The notes beneath the pieces were generated by a model. It did no database searches and was not told the DNA's origin. It saw only the letters and a list, made by a program, of their open reading frames with translations. A stretch of 64,000 nucleotides of DNA from Solimonas aquatica (lineage in GTDB: Bacteria > Pseudomonadota > Gammaproteobacteria > Nevskiales > Nevskiaceae): NCBI RefSeq assembly GCF_900111015.1, contig NZ_FOFS01000006.1, positions 62,001 through 126,000 on the forward strand, given 5' to 3'. Both the position numbers and the translations under genes were made by a program. Shown here one piece after another: positions 46,241 through 56,700 of the stretch (the first letter of the stretch is position 1; each line of letters starts with the position of its first letter).

Positions 46241-47287
46241 ATGGCCACGCATATTGCACGAAGGCTGCCTTGCTTATCCCTGCTGGCAGCGCTGTTCTGC
46301 CTGCCTGCGGCAGCGGCCACCGGCACCGTCACCACGGTGAAGAATTTCGTCGGCGCGCGCAGCGGTGCCATCGGCACCCTGAGCGTGGGTTCAGCGGTCT
46401 ACGGTCCCAAGACCACCGCCAACGGCCTGGTGAAGTACAACAACCACTGGGTGTATCTGGCGCGCAATACCGCGATCTTCGATGTCACCTTCACGGATGG
46501 CGGCAACACCCGCCGCTTCGCGATCGTGCGCCCGGAGCCGGCCACCAAGGCAGCACCGGCGCTGCTGATGCTGCACGGCGCCGGCGGCGATCCCGAAGGC
46601 CAGGTGACGCTCAGCTATGTGGCCGCCAGTGTCGCCGCCAACGGCTACTGGGCGGTGCTGCCGCAGGGCCTGAGCGGCAGCTGGAATACCGATCCCCTGA
46701 ACAGCAGCGGCGGCGCCAACGATGTCGGCTTCATCGCCAAGGTGATCGACATCGCCACCGGCTACTTCGGTCTGAACGGCAAGCGCGTCTACGCCAGCGG
46801 CATGTCGGAAGGCGGCTTCATGACTGCACGCCTGGCCTGCGAGCTGTCGGATCGCATCGCCGCCTTCGCCACGGTGGCGGCGACCCTGAGCAGCGGCCTG
46901 TCGCGCGCCTGCGCGCCGTCTTCGCCGCGCACCCTGCTGATGTTCTCCGGCACGGCGGACACGCTGGTGCCGTACAACGGCGGCCGCACCGGCGTGCTGT
47001 CGGTGGCCGATGCGTTCAATCTCTGGCTGAGCCGCAACAACTGCACGGCCAGCAGCACCGTGAGCAGCAATCTGCCGGACAGCGTCAGCGACGGCACCAG
47101 CGTCACGCTCAAGCGCAACAGCGGCTGCGGCAGCGGCGGGCAGGTGCGGCTGTACACCATCAACAACGGCGGCCACACCTGGCCGGGTGGTTATCAGTAC
47201 CTGCCGGAAGCGCAGATCGGCAAGACCAGCCAGGACCTGAGCGCCACCGCCGAGCTCTGGCAGCAGCTCAGCGCCTACTCGCTGTAA
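46241..47287 (+). CDS. secreted PHB-depolymerase/feruloyl-esterase-type hydrolase
   Basis: The 348-residue protein has a signal peptide (LSLLAALFCLPAAAA) and an alpha/beta-hydrolase core with oxyanion LHGAGGDPEG, nucleophile S189 in GMSEGG, acid in SGTADTLVPYNGG and histidine in NNGGHTWPGG. These are the marks of the LpqC/PHB-depolymerase-esterase family. An ATG at 46166 would put the signal peptide too far inside, so 46241 was chosen. Secreted ester hydrolysis is likely. The natural polymer or ester is unknown. Confidence 0.85.
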   Translation: MATHIARRLPCLSLLAALFCLPAAAATGTVTTVKNFVGARSGAIGTLSVGSAVYGPKTTANGLVKYNNHWVYLARNTAIFDVTFTDGGNTRRFAIVRPEPATKAAPALLMLHGAGGDPEGQVTLSYVAASVAANGYWAVLPQGLSGSWNTDPLNSSGGANDVGFIAKVIDIATGYFGLNGKRVYASGMSEGGFMTARLACELSDRIAAFATVAATLSSGLSRACAPSSPRTLLMFSGTADTLVPYNGGRTGVLSVADAFNLWLSRNNCTASSTVSSNLPDSVSDGTSVTLKRNSGCGSGGQVRLYTINNGGHTWPGGYQYLPEAQIGKTSQDLSATAELWQQLSAYSL

Positions 47288-47365
47288 GCGCACGATTCCG
47301 GACGCCGCCAGCAGGCGCGGCGCCCCTCGCCCGGACGCCCCGACCGCTTTCGTTTCGTGACGCAG

Positions 47366-47384
47366 CTGTTACGCAAGGTAACAG
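47366..47384. promoter_or_regulatory. CbrB-type operator
   Basis: CTGTTAC-N5-GTAACAG, the same palindrome found next to cbrX at 35295. It lies 50 to 85 bases upstream of the sigma-54 promoter of the MHS transporter gene. Confidence 0.8.
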
Positions 47385-47435
47385 CACCCCGGCGGCTGTC
47401 ACACACAAGACCTTGATTTTGAATAAGCTCGGTTC

Positions 47436-47451
47436 TGGCATTGGAACTGCT
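47436..47451 (+). promoter_or_regulatory. sigma-54 promoter of the MHS transporter gene
   Basis: TGGCATTGGAACTGCT has GG and GC pairs ten bases apart, with -24 close to consensus and -12 slightly off. It is about 70 bases before the ATG. Confidence 0.78.
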
Positions 47452-47519
47452 TTAGCTGATGCCAGGACCTGTGCGCGAAGCCGGGGACCACGACACCTAC
47501 ACAAAGAGGAGAGTTCGCT

Positions 47520-49196
47520 ATGAGCAGCCCTGCCAGCACCATCGCCGGTGGTGCCCCCGATATGAGCCGAGCCGATGTCCGACGCGTGATCTTCGCGTCC
47601 TCGCTCGGCACCGTATTCGAGTGGTACGACTTTTATCTTTACGGCTCGCTGGCCGCGATCATCGCCAAGCAGTTCTTCTCCGGTCTGAATGACACCAGCG
47701 CCTTCATCTTCGCGCTGCTGGCCTTCGCCGCCGGTTTTGCGGTACGTCCCTTCGGCGCGCTGGTGTTCGGCCGCCTGGGCGATCTGGTGGGCCGCAAGTA
47801 CACCTTCCTGGTCACCATCCTGATCATGGGTCTTTCGACCTTCCTGGTCGGCGTGCTGCCCAGCTACGCCTCCATCGGCGTGGCCGCGCCGGTGATTCTG
47901 ATCTCGCTGCGACTGCTGCAGGGCCTGGCGCTCGGCGGCGAGTACGGCGGCGCCGCGACTTACGTGGCCGAGCATGCCCGCGACGACAACCGCGGCTACT
48001 CCACCTCCTGGATCCAGACCACCGCGACCCTGGGCCTGTTCCTCTCGCTGCTGGTGATCCTCGGCTGCCGCCTGACGCTGGGCAACGATGCCTTCGAAGC
48101 CTGGGGCTGGCGCATTCCCTTCGTGGTCTCGGCCCTGCTGCTGGCGATCTCGGTGTACATCCGTCTGCAGCTGAATGAATCGCCGCTGTTCAAGAAGATG
48201 AAGGAAGAGGGCAAGCAGTCCAAGGCCCCGCTTTCCGAATCCTTCGGCCAGTGGGCGAATCTGAAGATCGTGATTCTGGCCCTGCTCGGCGCCACCGCCG
48301 GCCAGGCCGTGGTCTGGTACACCGGCCAGTTCTACGCCCTGTACTTCCTCACGCAGACGCTGAAGGTCGATGCCACCACGGCCAACCTGCTGATCGCCGC
48401 AGCGCTGGCCATCGGCACGCCCTGCTTCGTGCTGTTCGGCTGGCTGTCCGACCGCATCGGCCGCAAGTCCATCATCATGACCGGCTGCCTGATTGCGGCG
48501 CTGACCTACTTCCCGATCTTCAAGGCCATCACCCACTACGCCAATCCGACCCTGGAAACCGCCGCCGCCAGCAGCCCGGTGAGCGTGGTTGCCGATCCGG
48601 CGCAGTGCAGCTTCCAGTTCGATCCCGTTGGCAAGAAGGTCTTCAACAGCTCCTGCGACATCGCCAAGAGCGCGCTGGCCAAGGCCGGCATTCCCTACAG
48701 CAATGTCGCGGCACCGGCCGGCACGGTGGCGCAGGTGAAGATCGGCGAAAACGTGGTGCCCTCCTTCGACGGCAAGGCGCTCGACAAGGCCGCGTTCAAG
48801 GAGCAGAAGGGCGCCTTCGACAAGACCCTGGGCGGCGCGCTGGAAGCGGCCGGCTATCCCAAGAAGGCGGATGATGCGCTGATCAACAAGCCCATGCTGG
48901 TGGTGCTGCTGACCCTGCTGGTGCTCTACGTGACCATGGTCTACGGCCCCATCGCCGCCTGGCTGGTGGAGATGTTCCCCACCCGCATCCGCTACACCTC
49001 GATGTCGCTGCCGTATCACATCGGCAACGGCTGGTTCGGCGGCTTCGTGCCCACCATTGCCTTCGCCCTGGTGAGCCTGAAGGGCGACATCTACTACGGC
49101 CTCTGGTATCCCATCGGCGTGGCGCTGATGACCCTGGTGATCGGCGTGCTGTTCACGCGCGAAACCAAGGGCAGCTCGCTGCACGTGCATGACTGA
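47520..49196 (+). CDS. MHS-family (MFS) proton symporter for organic acids
   Basis: The 558-residue transporter has the metabolite:H+ symporter pattern: SLGTVFEWYDFYLYG at the N-terminus, RPFGALVFGRLGDLVGRK, and LGGEYGGAATYVAEH. It is like KgtP/ShiA/ProP. The loop between helices 9 and 10 holds an extra domain of about 110 residues with C363 and C379, predicted to be periplasmic. GAGGAGAG precedes the ATG. A CbrB-type operator and sigma-54 promoter precede it, so it may import a carbon source under CbrAB control. The gene for acetyl-CoA synthetase follows. Confidence 0.87.
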   Translation: MSSPASTIAGGAPDMSRADVRRVIFASSLGTVFEWYDFYLYGSLAAIIAKQFFSGLNDTSAFIFALLAFAAGFAVRPFGALVFGRLGDLVGRKYTFLVTILIMGLSTFLVGVLPSYASIGVAAPVILISLRLLQGLALGGEYGGAATYVAEHARDDNRGYSTSWIQTTATLGLFLSLLVILGCRLTLGNDAFEAWGWRIPFVVSALLLAISVYIRLQLNESPLFKKMKEEGKQSKAPLSESFGQWANLKIVILALLGATAGQAVVWYTGQFYALYFLTQTLKVDATTANLLIAAALAIGTPCFVLFGWLSDRIGRKSIIMTGCLIAALTYFPIFKAITHYANPTLETAAASSPVSVVADPAQCSFQFDPVGKKVFNSSCDIAKSALAKAGIPYSNVAAPAGTVAQVKIGENVVPSFDGKALDKAAFKEQKGAFDKTLGGALEAAGYPKKADDALINKPMLVVLLTLLVLYVTMVYGPIAAWLVEMFPTRIRYTSMSLPYHIGNGWFGGFVPTIAFALVSLKGDIYYGLWYPIGVALMTLVIGVLFTRETKGSSLHVHD

Positions 49197-49239
49197 TGAG
49201 GGCTGTGGTACACACACTGTTCCAGCGGTGTGACAACAC

Positions 49240-49267
49240 AAAACCCCGGCCGCGAGGTCGGGGTTTT
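49240..49267 (+). terminator. terminator after the MHS transporter gene
   Basis: AAAACCCCGGCC and GGTCGGGGTTTT form a 12-bp stem with one G-T pair and a GCGA loop. The T tract is in the stem, so it works in both directions. Confidence 0.85.
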
Positions 49268-49355
49268 GTCCGCAAGACGCTTGCGGAATAATGACCGATC
49301 TGCGGCGTGAGCTCCGCCGCTTTCACATAACTCCGAGGCGAGGAGACGATCCACC

Positions 49356-51326
49356 ATGAGTGACAAACAGCAGACCATCCAGTCCGTGCTCAGCGAAAAG
49401 CGCGTGTTCGCCCCCAGCGAGCAGTTCGTGCGCAGTGCGCGCCTCAACGCCGACAAGCTGGCTGCCCTGCACGCAGCCGCCGCCAAGGACCACGTTGGTT
49501 TCTGGACCGATCTGGCGCGCAAGGAAATCAGCTGGCAGACGCCGTTCACCAAGACGCTCGACGACAGCCAGGCGCCGAACTACACCTGGTTCGCCGACGG
49601 CAAGCTCAACGCCTCGGCCAACTGCCTCGACCGTCACCTCGCCACGCGCGGCAACAAGCTCGCGATCCGTTTCGAGGGCGAGAAGGGCGATGTGCAGCTC
49701 TACACCTATCAGCAGCTGCACGCCGAAGTCTGCAAGCTCGCCAATGCGCTCAAGTCCCTGGGCATCACCAAGGGCGATCGCGTGGTGATCTACATGCCGA
49801 TGGTCGCCGAGGCGGTGATGGCCATGCAGGCCTGCGCGCGCATCGGCGCGGTGCACAGCATCGTGTTCGGCGGTTTCTCCGCCGGCTCGCTGCGCGACCG
49901 CATCGACGATGCCGGCGCCAAGCTGCTGATCACGGCGGACGGCGGTCATCGCGCCGGCAATATCGTGGACCTGAAGAAGGCCGTCGACGAAGCCCTGTCG
50001 GAAGGCTGCAAGAGCATCGGCAATGTGCTGGTGCTGCGCCGCACCGGCCACAAGGTGGGCTTCCAGGAAGGCCGCGACATCTGGTGGCACGATCTGGTGC
50101 CCAAGCAGTCCGACCGCTGCGAACCGGAATGGGTGGACGCCGAGCATCCGCTGTTCCTGCTCTACACCTCGGGCTCCACCGGCAAGCCCAAGGGCATCCA
50201 GCACTGCACCGGCGGCTATCTGCTGGGCGCCACGGTGAGCAGCCAGTGGGTGTTCGATCTGCGCGAGGATGATGTGTTCTGGTGCACCGCCGACATCGGC
50301 TGGATCACCGGTCACTCCTACGTCTGCTACGGTCCGCTGGCCAATGGCGCGACCATCATGATGTACGAAGGCGCGCCCACCGTGCCGGACGCGGGCCGCT
50401 TCTGGAAGATCGCGCAGGAACACGGCGTGACCATCTTCTACACCGCGCCCACCGCGATCCGCGCGCTGATGAAGCTCGGCGACGACTGGCCGAAGAAGTA
50501 CGATCTCTCCAAGCTGCGCCTGCTCGGCAGCGTCGGCGAGCCGATCAATCCCGAAGCCTGGATGTGGTATCACACCGTGATCGGCCAGGAGAAGCTGCCG
50601 ATCGTGGACACCTGGTGGCAGACCGAAACCGGCGCGATCATGATCTCGCCGATTCCCGGCGCGGTGCCCACCAAGCCCGGTTCCTGCACCAAGCCCCTGC
50701 CCGGCATCGCCGTGGAAGTGGTGGATGAATCCGGCGAGATCATCAAGGACAACGACGTCGGCGGCTATCTGGTGGTCACCAAGCCCTGGCCGTCGATGCT
50801 GCGCACGATCTGGGGCGACAACGACCGCTACATCAAGACTTACTGGGGTCAGTTCGGCAACAAGTACTACGTGGCCGGCGACTCCACGCATCGCGATGCC
50901 GATGGCTATTACTGGATCATGGGCCGCATCGACGACGTGCTGAACGTCTCCGGTCATCGTCTCGGCACCATGGAGATCGAAAGCGCGCTGGTCAGTCACC
51001 CGGCGGTGGCGGAAGCGGCCGTGGTCGGTCGCCCGCACGAGGTCAAGGGCGAGAGCGTGTTCGCCTTCGTGATCTGCCGTGGCGAGCGCCCCATCGGCGC
51101 CGAGGCCGAGAAGCTGGCCAAGGAACTGCGCGACCACGTCGGCCGCGAGATCGGCGCCCTGGCCAAGCCGGACGACATCCGCTTCGCCGAAAACCTGCCC
51201 AAGACCCGCTCCGGCAAGATCATGCGCCGTCTGCTGCGCTCGATCGCCAAGGGCGAAGCGATCACGCAGGACGTCTCCACGCTGGAGAATCCGGCCATCG
51301 TCGCGCAGCTGGCTGGCAAGGCTTGA
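49356..51326 (+). CDS. acs: acetyl-CoA synthetase
   Basis: The 656-residue protein matches the usual Acs length of about 650. It has the AMP-binding loop [13 protein letters not shown], the [11 protein letters not shown] region, [21 protein letters not shown], and the C-terminal [10 protein letters not shown] with the regulatory lysine that is acetylated in Acs. It makes acetyl-CoA from acetate and ATP in the cytoplasm. GAGGCGAGGAG precedes the ATG. A strong terminator follows. A relic of the 3' end of a second copy is at 52627. Confidence 0.96.
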   Translation: MSDKQQTIQSVLSEKRVFAPSEQFVRSARLNADKLAALHAAAAKDHVGFWTDLARKEISWQTPFTKTLDDSQAPNYTWFADGKLNASANCLDRHLATRGNKLAIRFEGEKGDVQLYTYQQLHAEVCKLANALKSLGITKGDRVVIYMPMVAEAVMAMQACARIGAVHSIVFGGFSAGSLRDRIDDAGAKLLITADGGHRAGNIVDLKKAVDEALSEGCKSIGNVLVLRRTGHKVGFQEGRDIWWHDLVPKQSDRCEPEWVDAEHPLFLLYTSGSTGKPKGIQHCTGGYLLGATVSSQWVFDLREDDVFWCTADIGWITGHSYVCYGPLANGATIMMYEGAPTVPDAGRFWKIAQEHGVTIFYTAPTAIRALMKLGDDWPKKYDLSKLRLLGSVGEPINPEAWMWYHTVIGQEKLPIVDTWWQTETGAIMISPIPGAVPTKPGSCTKPLPGIAVEVVDESGEIIKDNDVGGYLVVTKPWPSMLRTIWGDNDRYIKTYWGQFGNKYYVAGDSTHRDADGYYWIMGRIDDVLNVSGHRLGTMEIESALVSHPAVAEAAVVGRPHEVKGESVFAFVICRGERPIGAEAEKLAKELRDHVGREIGALAKPDDIRFAENLPKTRSGKIMRRLLRSIAKGEAITQDVSTLENPAIVAQLAGKA

Positions 51327-51341
51327 GCTTTGCGTAATGGC

Positions 51342-51369
51342 AAAAGGCCCGGCACCTGCCGGGCCTTTT
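51342..51369 (+). terminator. terminator after acs
   Basis: AAAAGGCCCGGCA and TGCCGGGCCTTTT form a perfect 13-bp stem with a two-base loop. It can also end the convergent hydroxylase-like gene. A near-copy follows the acs relic at 52730. Confidence 0.93.
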
Positions 51370-51394
51370 GCTTTTCTGTGGCACGAACGAGGCT

Positions 51395-51946
51395 TCAGTT
51401 CCGCTCGTCGCTGCCGAACAGCTGATCCCAGAAGGCGGTCGTCACGCCGTAGTGCGTGGCTTGCCCGCCGCGACGATGGTGCAGGCCATGCCAGCGACGG
51501 CGGCGCTGCAACCAGGCCTGATTGCTGCGCCAGAGGTGTATGGCATGGTGCGTCATGGCATAGCTCTGATAGCCGATCAGCACGCCCAGCAGCAGCGCGC
51601 AGGCTTGCCATCTTCCGGCCAGCGCTGCGGCGGGCAGAAAAACCAGCATGACGAACAGCATCGCGCTCAGCACGGTGGGCGCGCCGACCAGGGCCGTCGG
51701 CCGGCGATGGTGCTCCGCGTGCCAGCGACGGAAGGGCTGCATGCCGTGCAGAATGAAGCGGTGCACCAGATACTCCATCAGACTCCAGGTGCACAGACCC
51801 AGCAGCACCAGCGCGCAGAGCCCCGCCGCTTGTCCGCGCGGGCCGGCCACCAGCAGCAGGGTCGTCAGCACGGCCAGCGCGGAGCCGTACAGCGCGAAGT
51901 CGGCGTAATACGCCACCTTGCCGTGTTCCAGTGCGAAGAGCCGCAT
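51395..51946 (-). CDS. fatty-acid hydroxylase/sterol desaturase-family protein
   Basis: The 183-residue membrane protein has the His boxes of the family: HRFILHG, RWHAEHHRRP, THHAIHLW and WHGLHH. The di-iron centre would oxidise a lipid C-H bond. It is short, as are bacterial members. The start is the ATG at 51946 with GGGAG upstream, rather than a GTG at 51964. The substrate is not visible. It lies between acs and its relic. Confidence 0.8.
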   Translation of the reverse strand: MRLFALEHGKVAYYADFALYGSALAVLTTLLLVAGPRGQAAGLCALVLLGLCTWSLMEYLVHRFILHGMQPFRRWHAEHHRRPTALVGAPTVLSAMLFVMLVFLPAAALAGRWQACALLLGVLIGYQSYAMTHHAIHLWRSNQAWLQRRRRWHGLHHRRGGQATHYGVTTAFWDQLFGSDERN

Positions 51947-52133
51947 GCCGCTCCCATGCGCCACCTGGCGCCGTGCGGGCGCAGGCTCGCTTCGTGGATC
52001 CCTGGATTGCAGATTAGGCGCGGCCTACCGGGGCGTCTGTGTTGCACCGAACCGACAGCTTGCGGTGCTGCGCGCATCTTTCATGCTTGGCCTGACGGAC
52101 ATCCCCGCCGGCCCATCGGTTGAAGGAATCAAT

Positions 52134-52598
52134 ATGCACAGTCAAGACACCGTGAAGCTACTCAACGAACTCATTCAGACATCGGAGGACGGCAAGAAAG
52201 GTTTCACCGAAGCCTCCCAGGAAGCCAAGAAAGCGGACCTGAAGTCCCTGTTCAAGCAGCGCGCCGCCGATTGCGGCACCGCCGTGCTGGAACTGCAGAC
52301 CCTGGTGCACTCGCTCGGCGGCACGGCCAGCGACGGCGGCACGGTCAGCGGCGCGATGCATCGCGGCTGGGCGAAAGTGAAAACGGCGATGGGCGATGCC
52401 GACATCGCGGTGCTCGAATCGGTGGAGCGCGCCGAGGACAAGGCCAAGGCGGCCTATCAAAAGGCATTGACCGGCACGCTGCCGCAGCAGATCCGGCTCG
52501 TCGTACAGCGTCAGCATGACAATGCCGTGCGCAACCACGACATCGTTCGCAATCTGCGTGACAGCTACAAGTCCATCAAAGGCATCCACGCCGACTGA
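52134..52598 (+). CDS. PA2169/DUF2383-family four-helix protein
   Basis: The 154-residue protein starts HSQDTVKLLNELIQTSEDGKKGFTEAS, the pattern of the DUF2383/PA2169 ferritin-like helical family. It has a tail rich in Arg/His/Asn (VVQRQHDNAVRNHDIVRNLRD). It should be cytoplasmic. The function of these proteins is poorly known, and a role under stress has been suggested for relatives. It stands alone, just before the acs relic. Confidence 0.8.
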   Translation: MHSQDTVKLLNELIQTSEDGKKGFTEASQEAKKADLKSLFKQRAADCGTAVLELQTLVHSLGGTASDGGTVSGAMHRGWAKVKTAMGDADIAVLESVERAEDKAKAAYQKALTGTLPQQIRLVVQRQHDNAVRNHDIVRNLRDSYKSIKGIHAD

Positions 52599-52626
52599 AA
52601 CGCGCTGAGTCCTGCGTGCGGCGCCC

Positions 52627-52709
52627 ATCGTCAAGGCGAAGCGATCAGGCAGGAGGTCTCCACACTGGAGAATCCGGCCCTCGTCACGCAGCCCGCCGGC
52701 AAGGCCTGA
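52627..52709 (+). pseudogene. relic of a second acs gene, 3' end
   Basis: This stretch aligns with 51243-51326 of acs at high identity up to the same stop codon, with one base lost near the start of the match. The residues GEAIRQEVSTLENP and AGKA are recognisable. The rest of the gene is gone. A near-copy of the acs terminator follows it. Confidence 0.85.
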
Positions 52710-52729
52710 AGCTTTTGGCTGCTGTGTGG

Positions 52730-52759
52730 AAAAAGGCCCGGCATATGCCGGGCCTTTTT
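52730..52759 (+). terminator. terminator duplicated from acs
   Basis: AAAAAGGCCCGGCA and TGCCGGGCCTTTTT flank TA, a perfect 14-bp stem with T residues. It resembles the acs terminator at 51342 and may now serve the DUF2383 gene and the convergent MoxR gene. Confidence 0.9.
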
Positions 52760-52856
52760 GCTGGTCTCGCAGCGCCAGTCAAATCCGCAGGGTGGCTTGG
52801 TAATCGCAGGGCGGGGCAGGCGCGCCTGACCCGCCCTGCGGCCGCTTCTGCAACAC

Positions 52857-53696
52857 TCAGCTGCGACGCGCCATGAATGCCACGCGCTCGAACAGATGCA
52901 CGTCGGCTTCGTTCTTGAGCAGCGCGCCGTAAAGCGGCGGCAGCGATTTCTTGGTGCTGGAATCGTGCAGCACGCTGGGATCGATGTCTTCGGCCATCAG
53001 CAGCTTGAGCCAGTCCAGCAGCTCGGAAGTGGACGGCTTCTTCTTCAGGCCCGGCAGTTCGCGCAGCCCGAAGAACACTTCCATGGCTTCCTTCACCAGA
53101 TTCTTCTTCAGGTCCGGGAAATGCACGTCCACGATGCGCTGCATCGTGTCCTTGTCCGGGAAGCGGATGTAGTGGAAGAAGCAGCGACGCAAAAAGGCGT
53201 CCGGCAGTTCCTTCTCGTTGTTGGACGTGATGATGATCAGCGGCCGGTGCCGCGCCTTCACCGTCTGGCGCGTCTCGTAGACGTAGAACTCCATCTGATC
53301 GAGTTCGCGCAACAGGTCGTTGGGGAATTCGATGTCAGCCTTGTCGATCTCGTCGATCAGCAGCACCGGCTGCACCTCGGAATCGAACGCCTCCCAGAGC
53401 TTGCCCTTGATGATGTAGTTGCCGATGTCCTTGACCTTGGACTCGCCCAGCTGCGAATCACGCAGACGCGAGACCGCGTCGTACTCGTACAGGCCATGCT
53501 GGGCCTTGGTGGTGGACTTGATGCCCCAGTCCAGAAACGGCCGGTTCAGGGCGCGCGCGATCTCGCGCGCCAGCTGGGTCTTGCCGGTGCCCGGCTCACC
53601 CTTGACCAGCAGCGGCCGCGCCAGCGTGGCGGCGGCGTTGACCGCCATCATCAGATCGTCGGTGGCGACGTAGGTATCAGTGCCTTCGAAACGCAT
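52857..53696 (-). CDS. MoxR-type AAA+ ATPase
   Basis: The 279-residue protein has Walker A GEPGTGKT (33-40), Walker B LLIDEIDKAD, and sensor TSNNEKELPDAFLRRC, in the short MoxR form. MoxR ATPases act as chaperones that load metal or assemble complexes, often with a VWA protein. Such a partner is not next to it here. The SNF2 helicase gene lies upstream on the same strand with a 73-base gap. Confidence 0.9.
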   Translation of the reverse strand: MRFEGTDTYVATDDLMMAVNAAATLARPLLVKGEPGTGKTQLAREIARALNRPFLDWGIKSTTKAQHGLYEYDAVSRLRDSQLGESKVKDIGNYIIKGKLWEAFDSEVQPVLLIDEIDKADIEFPNDLLRELDQMEFYVYETRQTVKARHRPLIIITSNNEKELPDAFLRRCFFHYIRFPDKDTMQRIVDVHFPDLKKNLVKEAMEVFFGLRELPGLKKKPSTSELLDWLKLLMAEDIDPSVLHDSSTKKSLPPLYGALLKNEADVHLFERVAFMARRS

Positions 53697-53769
53697 GGTG
53701 ATTCCAGTTCAGGTTTGAAAGTCGGATGGAAAAGGTCAGTTACGCCTAGTGTGCCCGCCCGCGCCCCGC

Positions 53770-56700
53770 TCACGCCAGCGGCGCGAACAGCTCGGCCACG
53801 GCCGCGCTGTCCAGTTCGCGCAGCGCACCGCCGGTCTCCGCGAACAGCCCTTCGGCCAGTTCGCGCTTGTGCTGCTGCAGCTCGGCGATCTTCTCTTCCA
53901 CGGTGTCTTCGCTGAGCAGCTTGTAGACGAATACCGGCTTGTCCTGGCCGATGCGGTGCGCGCGGTCGCTGGCCTGGTTTTCGGCGGCAGGGTTCCACCA
54001 GGGGTCGTAATGAATCACGGTGTCGGCGGCCGTGAGATTCAGGCCCACGCCGCCGGCCTTGAGGCTGATCAGGAACAAGGGCACCTCGCCGCGCTGGAAG
54101 CGGTCCACCAGCTGCTCGCGGTTGCGCGTCTCGCCGGTGAGCTTGAGATAGCTGATGCCGGCCTCGTGCAGGGCCTGCTCGATCAGCTCCAGCATCGAGG
54201 TGAACTGCGAGAACAGCAGCACGCGCCGGCCTTCCAGCAGCATCTCCGGCAGCAGGGTCATCAGCAGATCGAGCTTGGCGGATTCCTGCACCTCGCGCGC
54301 TGCGTCGAGCTTGAGCAGACGCGGATCGCAGCAGATCTGGCGCAGCTTGAGCAGGGCGTCGAGCAGGGCGATGCGCGCGCGCGAGAACCCATGCGCCTCG
54401 ATCTCCAGGCGCAGCTGCTCGCCCAGCGAGGCGCGCACGGTTTCATACAGATCACGCTGCGCGCCGCTCAGGGCCACGCTGCGCACGATGTCGGTCCGCG
54501 GCGGCAGCTCCGGCGCCACCTCGCGCTTGGTGCGCCGCATGAGAAAGGGCGCGACGCGCCGCGCCAGCTGGGTCTGCACGGCGCGGTCGGCGTGCTTTTC
54601 GATGGGCGTGCGAAAGCGCACGCGAAACTGCTTCTCATCGCCCAGATACCCGGGCATCAGGAAGTTGAACAGCGACCACAGCTCGCCCAGATGATTTTCC
54701 AGCGGCGTGCCGGTGAGGCAGAGACGATGCCGAGTGGCCAGCTCGCTGGCCGCCTGTGCGGCCTTGGCGCGGGCGTTCTTGATGTTCTGCGCCTCGTCGA
54801 GAATCACCAGATGCCAGCTGTGCTTGCGCAGCTCGGCCAGATCGCGCGGCAGCAGCGCATAGGTGGTCAGCACCAGATCGTGCTGCGCCACCTGCTCGTA
54901 GCGTGCGTGGCGGTCGCTGCCGTGTAGCACCAGCACGCGCAGATCGGGTGCAAAGCGCGCTGCCTCGCGCCGCCAGTTGAACACCAGGCTGGTGGGCGCC
55001 ACCACCAGCGCCGGACGATCCAGCCGTCCGGCCTCTTTTTCCAGCAACACGTGCGCGAGCGTCTGCAGGGTTTTGCCCAGGCCCATGTCGTCGGCCAGCA
55101 CGCCGGCCAGCTGATTGCTGCGCAGGAACTGCAGCCAGCCCAGGCCCTCGCACTGGTAGCTGCGCAGCTCGGCCTTCAGGCCTTGCGGCGGCGTGACCGC
55201 CGGCGGCGCGCTGGCACGCCGCAGCTGTGCGCCGAGTTCGCGCAGACGCTCGCCGCCGTGCACGCTCAGCTGCGTGTCCTCGGACACCTCGTCGAGCAGG
55301 CCGCTGGCCAGACGCGGCAGGCGCAGACGGCCCAGAGGATCGAGCGGACGCTCGTCGTAGAGCTCCAGCAAGGTCGCCAGCAGGCGCCGCACACGTGCCA
55401 CCGGCAGGCGGATCAGCCGGCCCTTGGCATCGTGCACGACGATGGGTGCGTCATCGGGCAGCTCCTGCAGCCGCGCCGGCGTGTAGCGTTCGGCATCGCT
55501 GCGCAGCAGGTTGACCAGCAGCGGCAGCAGCGACACGGCCTCGCCATCCACCGTGATGTCCACGCCCATGGCGAACCAGTCGCGGGCATCCTCCACGCGC
55601 AGATCCCAGAGCAGCTCGGCCTCATGCAGGCGCCAGGGGAAGTCCAGACCGAATTCGAGGCGCCAGCCCTCGGCCTGCAGCTGCGGCGCCTCGTGCGCGA
55701 GAAAGGCGATCCAGGCGCTGCTGCCGCCGATGGGCGCGAAGAACGGCGTCTCCGCCCCGTAGTAATCCACCACGGTCTGCAGCGCGGTCTTGCTCAGGCG
55801 CAGGCGGCAGGCACGCTCCACTTCCGGACGGCGCTGCACCTGGGTGACGTGATGATCGACCACGCGCGTCAGCACGCTCTCGGCGTGCTCGGCGGCGCAG
55901 CGCAGGCCGCCGTAGTCGTAGAGCAGGCGCGCCACGTCCTGCTCGGAGCGCTGCGCGCCCAGACGCGGCGCGGGATTGCGCTCCAGCACCAGCACCGGCG
56001 TGGGTGCGGCGATGTCCAGCCGCTGCAAGGACAGGCGCGGCGGCGGCGCCACCGCATCGAGCGGCAGCGTGAGCGCCTTGTGCCAGCGTACCGCCTTGCG
56101 CGAACCGTCCTGCGCCGGAAACGGCGGCAGGCGCAGCAGCTCGGCGTCCTGCTCGATGCTCAGCCCGGTCTCCAGCACCGAACATTCCTGGTTTTCGGAA
56201 TTGACGTACCAGGGCGGCTGCAGCGGCAGCACCGCACCCTGGACCTGGGCCTGCAGGCGCAGCTGCAGGGCGCCGTCGGCCTGCAGACTCCAGTCGTAGT
56301 GAGCCGCGCGCGGCGAGCCGAGCCATAGCGGCGGATTGCGCTCGCTCTGCCAGTGGCAGCGCTGCGTGGCCACCAGCAGGCGCAGCAGGTCTGCGCCCCA
56401 CTGGTCCTGCAGCAGCAGGGCTTGCGGACGGCCGCCGGCCTGATGCGATTCCAGCTCCTGCAGCAAGCGACGGTCCTCGTCGCTGATATAGCTGGCGTGG
56501 CGATGCCCCGCGCCCGGCGCCGGCCGCGCGCCGGCATAACCGCCGTCGCGGCGCAGGCGCGCGCTGATCGGCGTCACGCGCAGCACTGCCTGATGATCCT
56601 GGCCCTGCAGGTCGAGCAGATACAGCAGGCGCTGGGTGTTGACCGCCTGCGCCTCGGCGCCATGGGCAGCGGACTCGCCCGGCACCGGCAGCGCGGGCGG

